A stretch of 64,000 nt of DNA from Verrucomicrobiaceae bacterium (lineage in GTDB: Bacteria; Verrucomicrobiota; Verrucomicrobiia; Verrucomicrobiales; Verrucomicrobiaceae), in the NCBI GenBank assembly GCA_027486585.1, contig JAIXOU010000099.1:1-64000 (forward strand). The letters are read 5' to 3'. Shown here piece by piece: positions 7,921 to 17,920 of the stretch; position 1 is the stretch's first letter, and each line of letters opens with the position of its first letter. A program made the position numbers and the translations under genes. The notes under the pieces were generated by a model that had not been told where the DNA came from, made no database searches, and was given only the letters and a program-made list of their open reading frames with translations.

Positions 7921-9303
7921 ATGAAACTGTCTGCCTTTTTTCATCAAGCGCTGCGCCTCGGATTACTTCTCTGGTTTTTTGCTCTAAGCTCAGCCTCAGC
8001 CTCTGAGCAGCGCCCTAATATTCTCTTTATCCTAGCTGACGACTTCGGCTACGGAGATCTCGGTTGCATGGGCTGCACGGATATCGCAACGCCGAACATT
8101 GATAGTCTGGCTAGAGATGGTGTGAAGTTCACCGACTTCTATTCCAATGCACCCGTCTGCACGCCGACACGCACCGGTTTCATGACCGGACGCTGGCAGC
8201 AGCGCTGCGGCCTGGAGTTTGCCTTTGGTTATCAGGTCGAGCAGTTCCGCCGAGTGAAAGATGAGTGGGTGCCTGAGCCCGACATCCACGCGCTTGGCCT
8301 GCCTTTGACGGAGACGACCATCGCAGATCGGTTGAAGTCGGCGAGCTACGCCACGGGTGCCTTTGGCAAATGGCATCTCGGTTTCAAAGAGGAGTTCAAT
8401 CCCACCAAGCGCGGCTTTGATGAATACTTCGGCGAGCTGCTCGGTCATGCCGACTACTACAAGCACAGCTATTATGATGGCACCTATGCGCTGCGTGAAG
8501 GACTGAAGCCTGTGAAGGCGGAGGGTTACTTCACCGACCTTGTCAACGAGCGCGCCACCAAGTTCATCCGTGATCACGCTAAACAGCCTTTCTTCTTGTA
8601 TGTGCCGCATCTGGCCGTGCACGCACCTTATCAGCCGCCAGATGCGCCTGAGACGCCGCTGGTGACTAAAGACAGCATGCATCATGGTAGCCGTGCCATT
8701 TATAAAGCCATGGTAGAGCGCATTGATCGCGGAGTCGGTATGATGCTCGCCGAGCTCGAAAAACAAGGCATTGCCGACAACACGCTCGTCGTTTTTTCCA
8801 GTGACAATGGGGGCGAGCGCTTCAGCCGAAACACGCCGCTGTTTCACCACAAAGCCACCGTCTGGGAGGGCGGTATCCGCGTTCCGTGCCTCATGCGTTG
8901 GCCCAAGCAATTACCGAAGGGTAAAGTTACCTCGCAAATGGCCATCACTATGGATCTACACGCCACCTTTCTCGCCGCCGCAGGCGTCACCACTCCAGCG
9001 CCTAAACCGCTCGATGGCATCAATCTCTTGCCTCTGCTTGTGAGTGATGCCAAACCTACAGAGCGCACCTTTTTCTGGCGTATTGATCGCAGCAACCGCA
9101 AACAAAGGGCCATCCGCCAAGGCCCCTGGAAATACATCAATGATGGTAACACCATGGATCTCCTCTTTAATCTCCAGGAAGATATTGGTGAGCGCACCGA
9201 CTTAGGTTATCAGCATCCTGAAATCCTCGAAGATTTAAAGTCCAAACTTAAAGCCTGGGAAGCCGAAATGGATGCCACGGAGCGCGAGATCCTGGTGCGT
9301 TGA
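7921..9303 (+). CDS. Secreted type I sulfatase
   Basis: A 460-residue arylsulfatase-family enzyme with a signal peptide (residues 1-27). The sulfatase signature CTPTRTGFMTGR starts at C80, the cysteine that must be converted to formylglycine by an FGE-type enzyme. Metal ligands are seen in ILADDFGYGD (D40, D41) and SSDNGGE (about D304, N305); FGKWHLG is the conserved K/H motif. Likely substrates are sulfate esters on polysaccharides. No FGE gene is visible here. It is followed after 13 bp by an SGNH hydrolase, which suggests co-transcription and joint removal of sulfate and acyl groups. Confidence 0.93.
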   Translation: MKLSAFFHQALRLGLLLWFFALSSASASEQRPNILFILADDFGYGDLGCMGCTDIATPNIDSLARDGVKFTDFYSNAPVCTPTRTGFMTGRWQQRCGLEFAFGYQVEQFRRVKDEWVPEPDIHALGLPLTETTIADRLKSASYATGAFGKWHLGFKEEFNPTKRGFDEYFGELLGHADYYKHSYYDGTYALREGLKPVKAEGYFTDLVNERATKFIRDHAKQPFFLYVPHLAVHAPYQPPDAPETPLVTKDSMHHGSRAIYKAMVERIDRGVGMMLAELEKQGIADNTLVVFSSDNGGERFSRNTPLFHHKATVWEGGIRVPCLMRWPKQLPKGKVTSQMAITMDLHATFLAAAGVTTPAPKPLDGINLLPLLVSDAKPTERTFFWRIDRSNRKQRAIRQGPWKYINDGNTMDLLFNLQEDIGERTDLGYQHPEILEDLKSKLKAWEAEMDATEREILVR

Positions 9304-9316
9304 AGTTTGAAATTTT

Positions 9317-10699
9317 ATGAAGCATACCCTTATCGCCTTTCTGTTTCCTTTTGCTTTGCTGGCCCAAGATAATCGCAATATCACGACTGATGAGCCGCTC
9401 TCTCTCAAGGGGCGGCCTGCGGGCGCTCCTGAATATGTCGCGAAAGCAGATGGCGCTGATGGTCAGCATCTGGCGCTGACAATCCAGAAGCTCAAACAAG
9501 GTATTACACCTGCACGACCTTTTCTAGTTTGGGCCGTCGGATCAAGCTATACGAACATGCTGGGCAGCGGTGAGTTTTGGCAGGAAGAGATCCCGAAGCG
9601 TTTCCCGAACGCGCCACAGATCGAATACAAAAAGATGGTCGGTAACTCCTGCCCCTGGCAATATGCTCGCGGTTGGTTGCGGCATCTAGTCATCCCTGAT
9701 CAGCCGGATTTGATCATCACTTACACCATTGGGAATCCTCAGGATTTGGAAAAACTCATTCTTGAAATTCGCCAACACAGCACCGCTGACATCATCGTCC
9801 CCAGCATTCATTGGCGTGAAAGTGATGCCGCTGAGTGGGGGCGGACTGAAAACTCACTCCAGCAAAACGTGGAACAGGTGCGCGAGGTCTGTCGCAAATA
9901 TCAGGTCGAGTTCATCGAGAATCGCCGTGACTGGTCTGCTTACTTGATCGCAAACAAGCTGCCTATTTCAGCGCTTCTCAAAGATGCGGTTCATCAGAGT
10001 GACTACGGCGCCAAGATCATCAACTCCAACATCCTTGCCCATTTTCGCCAGCCTGAAGCCTTTAGTTATAAACCAGAATCACGCGAGCGTCGTGTGACTG
10101 CACCCACCGCAAAGGACGGGTCGATCAAGCTCACATTCACCGGCAACCGAATCGACCTCATCGGCAAAAAGTCTACGGCTGGTGGTAGTGCACGCGTTTT
10201 GATCGACGGCCAACCTGCTGATCGGCTGGATGCGTTTCTCATGAGCTATGTGTTGCCTGATGAAAAGAATCACAAAGAGGGGAAAGGCAGCGTGCCCCGA
10301 GATCAGGCTCCTCATGCCATCACGCTTGGTGAAAAGATCATCCCGCAGGCATGGAAAATCGTCATGACCAGTGATGAAGGTGACTATGAGCTCACAGGTA
10401 GTGTCACAGGGCCAGATGGTCAGGGCAATGCCTTCAAGCCCTTCACAAGTGCCAGCCGACAGATCATCATTGATCCCGAACTCTGGCGTCGTGCCGAGCG
10501 CACTGGTAGGGGTGATTCGTTCACCTGGGATATTCGCCGAGCAGGAGTCAGCGAGGTTTCATTCAAAGGCACAGACGGTGAAGTCTTTGTCACACGTCTC
10601 GTGCAATCCTTATCCAATGCTCTGCACACGCTGGAACTACTGCCTACAGGTAAGGTGAATGTTGAGGCCTTCGACGTCTTTGAGCCGCCCATAAAATGA
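9317..10699 (+). CDS. Secreted SGNH/GDSL-like hydrolase
   Basis: A 460-residue exported protein with a short signal peptide (MKHTLIAFLFPFALLAQ). An SGNH-type esterase core lies at about residues 60-240. Block I reads VGSS, so serine follows G-S and not the usual G-D. A glycine/asparagine loop (TIGNPQDL) and a D-x-x-H near DAVHQSDYG (about 226-234) complete the probable triad. The C-terminal half (about 250-460) looks like beta-sandwich and could bind carbohydrate. It probably removes acyl groups from a glycan together with the upstream sulfatase. Family level is fairly secure, substrate unknown. Confidence 0.72.
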   Translation: MKHTLIAFLFPFALLAQDNRNITTDEPLSLKGRPAGAPEYVAKADGADGQHLALTIQKLKQGITPARPFLVWAVGSSYTNMLGSGEFWQEEIPKRFPNAPQIEYKKMVGNSCPWQYARGWLRHLVIPDQPDLIITYTIGNPQDLEKLILEIRQHSTADIIVPSIHWRESDAAEWGRTENSLQQNVEQVREVCRKYQVEFIENRRDWSAYLIANKLPISALLKDAVHQSDYGAKIINSNILAHFRQPEAFSYKPESRERRVTAPTAKDGSIKLTFTGNRIDLIGKKSTAGGSARVLIDGQPADRLDAFLMSYVLPDEKNHKEGKGSVPRDQAPHAITLGEKIIPQAWKIVMTSDEGDYELTGSVTGPDGQGNAFKPFTSASRQIIIDPELWRRAERTGRGDSFTWDIRRAGVSEVSFKGTDGEVFVTRLVQSLSNALHTLELLPTGKVNVEAFDVFEPPIK

Positions 10700-10812
10700 G
10701 GCTGAATTTGGGGCTACTGCGCAGATAGATGGCGCATTAAAATGTTCACATAATCTTGCCTGCGATTCTGCGTGTCGAGTTTTTCACAGAGAATCCGTAT
10801 TCTGTTAAACAC

Positions 10813-11328
10813 ATGCTTATCCCAGAAAAAATTGCTGCCATTTTGCTTGCGGAGCGTCTGCCGCTCACGGCCTTCTTTGCCAGCGTGACACGGGATTTTC
10901 ATCTCGCCGAGGATGTGTTTCAGGAGATCTGTGTGAAGGCTGTCGGCAGGGCGGGGGAGTTCGAGACCGCGGCCCATGTGATGAACTGGGCAAGACTTGC
11001 GGGAAAGAATCGTGCCATCGATATCTTACGTGCGCGTGATGGTCGCTATGTGGGGCTGAGCGACGAAATGCTTGATATTCTCGCCGCGGAGTGGCCTGAG
11101 CGAGCTCAGACTGATGACTTGCAGGAAACTCTCGGCAAGTGTATTGATCAGATTACACCGAACAACCGCGAACTCCTACGCCTGCGTTATTTCGAGCGGC
11201 GGAACTGCACCGAAGTGGCTGCGATTATGGGGCGTAAAATCGAGACTGTCTATCAAGCACTCGCCCGCCTCCATAAAACACTCGGTGAATGCATGCGCCT
11301 GCAACTTCAAAACGAGACCTGTCCATGA
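10813..11328 (+). CDS. ECF-type RNA polymerase sigma factor
   Basis: A 171-residue sigma-70 family protein. Region 2 is seen in DFHLAEDVFQEICVKA and the following WARLAGKNRAIDILRARDGR; region 4 is the C-terminal helix-turn-helix NCTEVAAIMGRKIETVYQALARLHKTL. It resembles the ECF group common in Planctomycetes and Verrucomicrobia. ATG 10813 follows AAACAC and fits the start of region 2. Its stop overlaps the ATG of the next gene (ATGA at 11325-11328), typical of a sigma factor and its membrane anti-sigma partner. Confidence 0.9.
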   Translation: MLIPEKIAAILLAERLPLTAFFASVTRDFHLAEDVFQEICVKAVGRAGEFETAAHVMNWARLAGKNRAIDILRARDGRYVGLSDEMLDILAAEWPERAQTDDLQETLGKCIDQITPNNRELLRLRYFERRNCTEVAAIMGRKIETVYQALARLHKTLGECMRLQLQNETCP

Positions 11329-12266
11329 ACGACATCGACTTCACTGAAACCATCATACGCTACCAAGACGGCGCGCTCTCTGCCGATGAAACGATGGCGA
11401 TGGAGAAAGCGATGCACGCCGATCCCACGAAACGCCAACTTTTCGCTCAATCACAGCTGCGATCCATGGCTCTGCATGAGCGCTTCCGTCAAGAGGCCTT
11501 CAAAGGTGATACAGACACTCCTGTCTATGATTCAGCCCAAACAGGCAAGAATGCCCGTTTCGTTTGGATCACCCGCCCCATTGCCTCCATGGCTGCAGGA
11601 CTCCTCATCGGACTTTTTAGCGCCTCCATTGTCTGGGCAGTCTCATCACCCAAAGCCACCACGGAGCGCTTGTTTTCTCTTATCAATGGCGGCTTCGACG
11701 ACGAACATATCGCCTCCGGTTTCCCCACGCAAACAGGACTCTGGAGCGGTGACGAAGCGGTGGTGAACGATGGCAGATTGCGCTTCATTGCGACAGGTGG
11801 CGACTCCAATGATCCAAAGGCTCGGGCGATCTCCTGCGATGTCTTTCAACTCGTCGATCTCCGCCCCCTGCGCGAAATGCTCAGTTTAAATGGCGACTCC
11901 GTTCTCGAACTCAGTGCTGAGTTTCTTGACGTCCGTCCTCACAACACGAAACCCTCCGTCACTTTCTTCTGTCAGCTCTATCTTTTCAGAGGTGATCCCA
12001 ATGCACTGCATCAATCCTGGCCACAGAGCCTGACAGACAGTCTTTCCAGCGGCAGTGCCCAAGTCACCACACTCGGTGCTGATGCCAAAGGAACGCGCAC
12101 ACTCACCGCGAAAGCGCTCATCCCAGTCGAAGCCGACTTTGCTGTTATCCAGATCGCTGCTCGCCCCAATCTCCGTCCGACAAAACTTGATGCCCTCTTT
12201 GTTGATGATGTGAAGCTCACTCTTAAAACCCAACCCAGTCTGCCCATACGGATTGTCCAGCGCTAA
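11325..12266 (+). CDS. Anti-sigma-like membrane protein with outer beta-sandwich domain
   Basis: A 313-residue single-pass protein translationally coupled to the ECF sigma gene. The cytoplasmic part (1-80) begins with a helical segment (YQDGALSADETMAMEKAM) like anti-sigma or FecR N-termini. A transmembrane helix lies at about 84-107. The outer ~200 residues start INGGFDDEHIASGFPTQTG and resemble CBM4/9 or LamG-like jelly-roll domains, with FVDDVKLTL near the end as is common in carbohydrate-binding modules. The role as anti-sigma factor is inferred from gene order and topology. The zinc anti-sigma motif HxxxCxxC is absent. Confidence 0.7.
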   Translation: MNDIDFTETIIRYQDGALSADETMAMEKAMHADPTKRQLFAQSQLRSMALHERFRQEAFKGDTDTPVYDSAQTGKNARFVWITRPIASMAAGLLIGLFSASIVWAVSSPKATTERLFSLINGGFDDEHIASGFPTQTGLWSGDEAVVNDGRLRFIATGGDSNDPKARAISCDVFQLVDLRPLREMLSLNGDSVLELSAEFLDVRPHNTKPSVTFFCQLYLFRGDPNALHQSWPQSLTDSLSSGSAQVTTLGADAKGTRTLTAKALIPVEADFAVIQIAARPNLRPTKLDALFVDDVKLTLKTQPSLPIRIVQR

Positions 12267-12314
12267 TGTCACGTTTTCGCGTGAGTTGTGCCATGGCTTA
12301 CGTTGTAGAGAGTG

Positions 12315-14237
12315 ATGTTATTGAAAGGGGCACTGCTCAGTTTTATCATGTTCGCCACCGCTGTGCAGGCAGGTGTGCCTTGGGCGTGGCTGAATGGCGA
12401 GATTGGGCGGAATAAGATGCAGCAGCAGGCGATTGAGTCTGAGTTGAGGGTGCTGCCCAAACTTCCAGCTCTACAAGGTCACGAGCATGCAGGCTTTCAC
12501 AGTGGTCTAGCACCCAGTGATGATGCTGTGCGTTGGGTGCAAGTGGACTTGGGCTCGGAGCATGGGTTGGATGCGGTGGTCGTGGTCCCTGCGATGTTTG
12601 GGGCAGCTCAGTCATACGGATTCCCCAAGCGCTTTCGTGTGGATGCTTCCAATGATCCGCTGTTTGCCGATTCGATTCCCTTGCTCGATCAATCCGAGGA
12701 GGATCTGTCACCAGGGCTCGAGCCATGGCACATCCCATCGCATGCGGTGAAGGCTCGTTATGTACGTTTCACAGCGACGAAGCTCGCACCGCAGCCGGGA
12801 TCGAATTTACGTTTCATCTTTTGTCTTGGGGAGTTGTTGGTGTTTAGTGGCGGTAGAAATGTTGCGCTGCAATGTGAGGTGCTGGCTCCGAATGCCGCTG
12901 AGACTCTGCCCACTTGGTCGCCAAAGCATCTGGTGGATGGCGCTTATGCGCTTGGATTGCCTATGCAGATGGATGTAAACAAGAAGTCTTCAAATGGCTG
13001 GCATAGCGCTATTTCCTCGACCCCTGACATGACGAAGTGGGTGCAGGTCGATTTGGGTGCCAAGCATTGCGTTGATGAGATCCGTCTTATCCCCGCGCAT
13101 CCGAACGATTTCCCTGATCGCTTAGGCTTTGGGTTTCCTCGTCGGTTCAAGATGGAAGCAGATGGGCAAACAATTTTCGATAGCACGAACAATGATTTCC
13201 CCAATCCTGGCGATACGTCCGTGGCCATTCCGATCCATGATTTGCAGGCCCAAACCATCCGCGTCACGGCTACGCAGTTATGGGAGCGAAGCGGCGACTT
13301 TGTCTTCGCACTCGCCGAGCTACAAGCTTTCACTAGAGGGCAAAACATAGCGCTAGGAAGCTTAGTAATCAGTTCAGACGAGACCGTCACAGCTTCTTGG
13401 AAGCATGATTACCTCGTGGATGGACTTGGCAGTTCTGGTGTGATGATTGATGAAGCCGAGTGGCTTTCAGGTCTTTCGAGGCGTCGTGAACTCACGACGG
13501 AACTGGGTGTGCTCGCTATTGCTCAGGCCGCTGCGCTAGGTGTCGCTCAAAAGCGTGCATTCTGGCTAGCTGGCTTAGTTTTGATAGGCGTGGTCTCATG
13601 TGCAGGCTTTTCAGTTTTGCATTCACAGCGTCTGCGTGAGCGTGAAATGGAATCATTGCGCCAGCGCATCTCACGCGATTTGCATGATGAAATCGGTAGC
13701 CATCTCGGCAGCATACGGCTGATGTCAGAGCTGGCTTTGCGAGATGGCCGCGATGCCGATTCGCTGGAAGAAATTCACCGTCTCGCCGGAGAAGCGGCGG
13801 AGTCGATGCGCGGCATCATCTGGCTCGTGCGTGAGGGCGATGCTCCGAAGTTGAGTAGTCTTGTCGAGGCCATGCGCCAAAGCGCGGCTAGCTTGCTGAA
13901 AGGCGTCGATTGGACACTAGAAGCACTCACGGTTGATCAATCGACAACGGCCTCCCTTGAGATCCATCGGCAGAGCTTCCTGTTCTTCCGTGAAGCTGTT
14001 CACAACATCACACGCCATGCCAATGCGGCGAATGTGAAGATCGAGATCCGTTGGGAGCCGAAGCACTTGCATCTTCGCATCGAAGACAATGGCTGCGGCT
14101 TCGATGTCGATGCCGTCACGGCAGGAAACGGCCTCGCCAATCTCCGCCACCGTGCCGAAGTTCTGAAAGGCAGTCTTCGCATCACTAGTGAGTCCGGTAA
14201 AGGCACGCACATCACCCTCGACACACCACTTTCATGA
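12315..14237 (+). CDS. Histidine kinase with two discoidin-like sensor domains
   Basis: A 640-residue NarL-type sensor kinase. After a signal peptide (1-20) come two F5/8-type (discoidin, galactose-binding-like) domains at about 55-185 and 195-345, each with W-V-Q-V-D-L-G, GFP-x-RF and a closing A/GEL strand. A transmembrane helix (about 415-436) leads to a coiled linker, HisKA_3 with H457 in RDLHDEIGSHLGSIR, and an HATPase domain (FREAVHNITRHANA, DNGCGFD, GNGLANL). Ligand binding outside the cytoplasmic membrane, probably to a glycan, would control the response regulator encoded by the overlapping next gene. The domain pair is very close to a segment of the DUF1549/1553 protein at 23491-26454. 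A GTG at 12312 is an alternative start. Confidence 0.9.
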   Translation: MLLKGALLSFIMFATAVQAGVPWAWLNGEIGRNKMQQQAIESELRVLPKLPALQGHEHAGFHSGLAPSDDAVRWVQVDLGSEHGLDAVVVVPAMFGAAQSYGFPKRFRVDASNDPLFADSIPLLDQSEEDLSPGLEPWHIPSHAVKARYVRFTATKLAPQPGSNLRFIFCLGELLVFSGGRNVALQCEVLAPNAAETLPTWSPKHLVDGAYALGLPMQMDVNKKSSNGWHSAISSTPDMTKWVQVDLGAKHCVDEIRLIPAHPNDFPDRLGFGFPRRFKMEADGQTIFDSTNNDFPNPGDTSVAIPIHDLQAQTIRVTATQLWERSGDFVFALAELQAFTRGQNIALGSLVISSDETVTASWKHDYLVDGLGSSGVMIDEAEWLSGLSRRRELTTELGVLAIAQAAALGVAQKRAFWLAGLVLIGVVSCAGFSVLHSQRLREREMESLRQRISRDLHDEIGSHLGSIRLMSELALRDGRDADSLEEIHRLAGEAAESMRGIIWLVREGDAPKLSSLVEAMRQSAASLLKGVDWTLEALTVDQSTTASLEIHRQSFLFFREAVHNITRHANAANVKIEIRWEPKHLHLRIEDNGCGFDVDAVTAGNGLANLRHRAEVLKGSLRITSESGKGTHITLDTPLS

Positions 14238-14866
14238 GTACCCTCTGGATCGTCGAAGACCATGCTGCTTTCCGTCGCACGCTTGTTCGAGTGTTGAATG
14301 CCGAAACGGATCTGCACTGTACACGTGACTTCGATTCGTGTGAAAAACTCCTCGTCGCCCTTGCTCAGGATGATGCGCCTCATTTGATTCTGCTCGATGT
14401 CGGCCTGCCCGGAATGAGTGGCCTCGATGGCATCAGGCTCATCAAGGAACGTGCTCCCAAAACCCTCATGGTCATACTTACGGTCTTTGAAGACGACGAC
14501 AAAGTCTTCAAAGCTATCTGCGCTGGAGCCAGCGGTTATCTTTTGAAGACTAGCAGTGTTGCCGAGATCACGCAGGCCGTGCGCGATGCCTTGGCTGGAG
14601 GATCCCCCATGACGCCGCGCATCGCCCGCCGTGTGCTCGAAATGTTTTCCGAGCTAGCGCCGAAGCACAGCAACTATGGCCTCAGTGATCGCGAAAAGGA
14701 AATTCTCCAACTCATGACCACCGGCCTCATCAAAAAAGAAATCGCTGACCGTCTCACCCTCAGTGTTCACACCGTCGATACCTATCTGCGCCGCATTTAC
14801 GAGAAGCTGGAGGTGAACACAAGAACTGGCGCAGTGGCTAAGGCGCTGAAAGAAGGATTGGTGTGA
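14234..14866 (+). CDS. NarL/LuxR-type response regulator
   Basis: A 210-residue two-component regulator. The receiver domain has E8/D9, phospho-acceptor D55 in LILLDVGLPG and lysine in YLLKTSS. The C-terminal LuxR helix-turn-helix is LSDREKEILQLMTTGLIKKE with VHTVDTYLRRIYEKL. Its ATG overlaps the kinase stop by 4 bp (ATGA), so the two are translationally coupled and are cognate partners. The next gene is the DUF1592 cytochrome protein 91 bp downstream, a plausible target or operon member. Confidence 0.94.
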   Translation: MSTLWIVEDHAAFRRTLVRVLNAETDLHCTRDFDSCEKLLVALAQDDAPHLILLDVGLPGMSGLDGIRLIKERAPKTLMVILTVFEDDDKVFKAICAGASGYLLKTSSVAEITQAVRDALAGGSPMTPRIARRVLEMFSELAPKHSNYGLSDREKEILQLMTTGLIKKEIADRLTLSVHTVDTYLRRIYEKLEVNTRTGAVAKALKEGLV

Positions 14867-14957
14867 AGGTGTCCCACGCATGCGTGACGCGACTACAATT
14901 TTTGAGGCATAGCGGGTGCAAAATTGCGCTCAGTCTGACGTAGTAATCTCAGCCATC

Positions 14958-17402
14958 ATGCCTTCTTGTTTTCGTTTCTGGTCATCTTTTGCCACTCTCG
15001 CTCTTCTCCTCGCTTCCACTGCTCATGCAGCGGAGCCGTTTGAAGCTTTCATGGAGACACATTGTATCAAGTGTCACGGGCAGGAAAAGGAGAAAGGCGA
15101 TTTGCGCATCGATCAGCTCTCGCGCGATTTCAAAGTGGGGGCAGACACCCATCACTGGGCGGAGATGATCGAGCAGGTGAACTCGGGGGAGATGCCGCCG
15201 AAGAAGGAGAAGAAGCCGACGCAGGCGGAGATCGCGGCGTTTGTGACGAGTCTTGATGCGCGTATCAAGGAGGGCAAATCGGCACGGATGGCGGCGAGGC
15301 CCTCTGTGGCGCATTACCGGCTGAGCCGGAAGGAGTTTCAAAATACGGTCTATGACCTGCTCGGTGTGCGCTACGATCCTGCGAAGCCGGGCGAGCTGAA
15401 CGAAGACACGCTGTGGCATGGGTTTGAGCGCATCGGTTCAGAGCTTTCGCTCTCGCCGTCGCATGTGGATCGCTATTTCCGCGCGGCGGAACTGGTGCTA
15501 GATCGTGCTTTTCCAACCGCGGCATCGAGTGAGGCTCGCAAGGTGCGTAAGACTGCGGCGGAATTGCGTTACGGCGGCGGAAAGGAACAGCAGGCGGCGC
15601 TGGATCGCTTTGGTATCAAGCGTCCGCTACGTTATCTGCTTTTTCCTGGCACTACCCAGAATGCGCTTTCGTCAGCCTGGTTCCCAAAGACTGGTCCAGA
15701 GCATAGTGGGCTCTACAAACTGCGCATCCAGGCCAGTGGTATCCGTCCAGTCGGTGGTCAGACAGCGCACTTGAGTATCGGCAAGCGTACGACTGAGGAG
15801 ACGGTGGATGGTCTCATTGAATTCGATATCACCGCGCCAGAGGACAAGCCACAGGTGTATGAGTTTGAGGTGTTCCTCGAAATGCCCATGACACTGGACT
15901 TCTGCGTGGTGGCAACGGATGTCGTGGACCGAAGACAAGGTGCTGCTTTCCGTAATGCGCTCTCGAGCCGTGGTGGCTACACCTTCACGCACAGCAGCGA
16001 GACTGTGCTGCTGAATCCGAACGCGCCGCAAATGTTTGATGATAAGGGGAACGGACTCTTCTCCACAGTGATTCTGGATTGGGTCGAGTGGGAAGGGCCG
16101 CTAGTTTCGGATTCAGAAAAATCGCGCCGCAAGGATGTGGTGCCGCCCGATGACGCCACGCCCGAGGTGGTGCAGGCGCATTTGCAGCGCTTCGCCGAGC
16201 GCGCGTGGCGTCGTCCGGTGAAAAGGGAGGAGATCGAGCAGTATTTGAAGTCGTATCGCGAGGAGCGAGACGCGGGCGAAAAGCTGGCGGATGCTTATCG
16301 AGTGGCCTTGCAGGGCGTGCTTACCTCGCGGCACTTCATTTACCTCGTCGAGGGCGATCCGGTGGCCCGCGAGCGTCTCACCGACGCGGAACTCGCCTCG
16401 CGGCTCTCGTATTTCTTGTGGAGCTCAATGCCGGACGACGCGCTGTTTACCGCAGCCAAAGGCGGCACGCTGAAGGGCGATGGATTGAAGAAGGAAGTGG
16501 ATCGCATGCTCGCGGATGCCAAAGCGAGCCGCTTCATCGACGATTTCTCGCGCCAGTGGCTGCAACTTCACCGCGTGGGCATGTTCCCGCCCGACAAGAA
16601 GCTCTATCCGACCTACGACGCGTGGCTGGAGGACAGCATGCGTGCCGAGCCGGTGGAGTTCTTCCGCGAGATGTTCGCCAAAAACCTGCCCATCGATGGT
16701 TTCATCCATTCCGATTGGACCGTGGCCAATGCGCGGCTCTGCGAGTTCTACGGCTTGCCGGAATCCAAGACCGGTGCCTTTGAACGTGTCTCGTTGAAGC
16801 CCGAGAATCGTCGCGGCGGCCTGTTGACGATGGGCGCGGTGCTCGGTCTCACCTCCGATGGCACGCGTCATCGCCCCGTGCATCGCGGCGTGTGGCTCAG
16901 CGAGGTTGTCCTTGGCAAAACACCACCACCGCCTCCTGCCAACGTCCCTGCCATCGAGCCCCCAACGCCGCAGAGCCCCAAAGCGACCCTGCGCCAAAAA
17001 ATTGAGGCCCATCGCAACGACGCGAACTGCGCCGCCTGCCACGCGAAGCTCGATCCCCTGGGCCTCGCTTGGGACAACTACGACGCCATCGGTCAATGGC
17101 GCACGCATGAGAAGATCGTAGCCGGTGTCGGCAATGACCCCGTGATCAATGCCGCCGGCGAAATGCCCGATGGACGTGCCTTCAAGGATTCCACCGAGTT
17201 CAAGCAACGCCTCCTCGAAGACCGCGACGAACTTGCCCGCGCTTTCATCGAACACCTCTGCACCTACGGTCTGCGTCGTGCGCTCAGCTTTGACGATCAA
17301 GACGATCTCAACGCCATCCAAGCCGAAGCGAAGAAAAGCCAATACCGCATCAAAGACATCGTCCGCGCTGTGGCGATGTCGGAACTGATGCGGAAGCGCT
17401 GA
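14958..17402 (+). CDS. DUF1592-type planctomycetal c-type cytochrome protein
   Basis: An 814-residue secreted protein with signal peptide (1-24) and the ordered domains of the PSCyt1-DUF1587-DUF1595-DUF1592-DUF1588-DUF1585 family. One haem site CIKCHG is at C36-H40 and a second, CAACH, at C691-H695 inside the DUF1588/1585 part ([20 protein letters not shown]). The enzymatic role is not established for this family; the haems and export suggest periplasmic electron transfer in glycan or organic oxidation. It is followed by an inserted four-helix-bundle element and then a DUF1552 gene, the usual partner. The start at 14958 opens the signal peptide. Confidence 0.9.
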   Translation: MPSCFRFWSSFATLALLLASTAHAAEPFEAFMETHCIKCHGQEKEKGDLRIDQLSRDFKVGADTHHWAEMIEQVNSGEMPPKKEKKPTQAEIAAFVTSLDARIKEGKSARMAARPSVAHYRLSRKEFQNTVYDLLGVRYDPAKPGELNEDTLWHGFERIGSELSLSPSHVDRYFRAAELVLDRAFPTAASSEARKVRKTAAELRYGGGKEQQAALDRFGIKRPLRYLLFPGTTQNALSSAWFPKTGPEHSGLYKLRIQASGIRPVGGQTAHLSIGKRTTEETVDGLIEFDITAPEDKPQVYEFEVFLEMPMTLDFCVVATDVVDRRQGAAFRNALSSRGGYTFTHSSETVLLNPNAPQMFDDKGNGLFSTVILDWVEWEGPLVSDSEKSRRKDVVPPDDATPEVVQAHLQRFAERAWRRPVKREEIEQYLKSYREERDAGEKLADAYRVALQGVLTSRHFIYLVEGDPVARERLTDAELASRLSYFLWSSMPDDALFTAAKGGTLKGDGLKKEVDRMLADAKASRFIDDFSRQWLQLHRVGMFPPDKKLYPTYDAWLEDSMRAEPVEFFREMFAKNLPIDGFIHSDWTVANARLCEFYGLPESKTGAFERVSLKPENRRGGLLTMGAVLGLTSDGTRHRPVHRGVWLSEVVLGKTPPPPPANVPAIEPPTPQSPKATLRQKIEAHRNDANCAACHAKLDPLGLAWDNYDAIGQWRTHEKIVAGVGNDPVINAAGEMPDGRAFKDSTEFKQRLLEDRDELARAFIEHLCTYGLRRALSFDDQDDLNAIQAEAKKSQYRIKDIVRAVAMSELMRKR

Positions 17403-17406
17403 TGAA

Positions 17407-17920
17407 TAGTTCCTGGTTCTTTGTTCTTCGTTCTTGGTTGCCCAGCAGGAAGCCAAAACTACGAACCAAGCCCCACGAACGAAGAACAAGGAACCAATAA
17501 CATGAAGATAACACGCTTTGAAGACATCAAGGGATGGCAGTTGGCTCGTGAGCTGACGCGACAAGTCTATGCCGTGGCCATGCGGGGAGCGTTTGCGAAG
17601 GACTTTGGACTTCGGGACCAGATCACTCGCGCTGCTGGCTCCTCAATGCACAACATCGCCGAAGGCTTCGATGGAGGAAGCAATTCCGAGTTCGCCAAGC
17701 TCCTGCGCTACTCCCAACGCTCATGTTCGGAAATTCAAAGCCAGCTCTATGTTGCCTTGGATCAATCCTACATCACCCAGGAGGAGTTTGATGCCATCTA
17801 CAACCAAGCCGCTCTCACCCATGCCAAAGTCGGCGGATTCATTCGCTATCTGCTAAACACACCCAGCCCTCGCTGACCCCTCTCCAACCAAGAACGAAGA
17901 ACAAGGAACTAAGAACTTTC
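17407..17920. mobile_element. 514-bp element with inverted ends and a four-helix-bundle gene
   Basis: A 32-bp inverted repeat (17408-17439 and 17886-17917, 29 of 32 positions matching) brackets a small gene. A third, internal copy lies at 17462-17500. The element is flanked by ATGAA at 17402-17406 and 17921-17925. Without the element plus one ATGAA copy, the upstream TGA stop and the downstream ATG would share one base (TGATG), a common coupled arrangement. This is good evidence for insertion into an older DUF1592-DUF1552 junction. No transposase is encoded, so it would have been mobilised in trans. The interpretation as mobile is inference. Confidence 0.6.
17502..17876 (+). CDS. Four-helix-bundle protein (23S rRNA intervening-sequence type)
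   Basis: A 124-residue all-helical protein of the S23/four-helix-bundle family, which includes proteins encoded in 23S rRNA intervening sequences and the Avd protein of diversity-generating retroelements. Typical motifs are the N-terminal [38 protein letters not shown] and the tyrosine/serine-rich third helix. The start ATG 17502 is supported by AAGGA nine bases upstream, which is itself part of a GAAC-rich repeat copy. The gene lies inside the inverted-repeat element and interrupts a DUF1592-DUF1552 pair. No reverse transcriptase or template repeat of a retroelement is present. Function unknown, nucleic acid binding is likely. Confidence 0.88.
   Translation: MKITRFEDIKGWQLARELTRQVYAVAMRGAFAKDFGLRDQITRAAGSSMHNIAEGFDGGSNSEFAKLLRYSQRSCSEIQSQLYVALDQSYITQEEFDAIYNQAALTHAKVGGFIRYLLNTPSPR

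Noticed and set aside
16425-17564. A 379-codon minus-strand frame
   Set aside because: It is antisense to the DUF1588/1585 part of the cytochrome gene and runs into the repeat element; no domain is visible.
17502-17876. Avd gene of a diversity-generating retroelement
   Set aside because: No reverse transcriptase, template repeat or variable target gene is found nearby; only the four-helix fold is shared.
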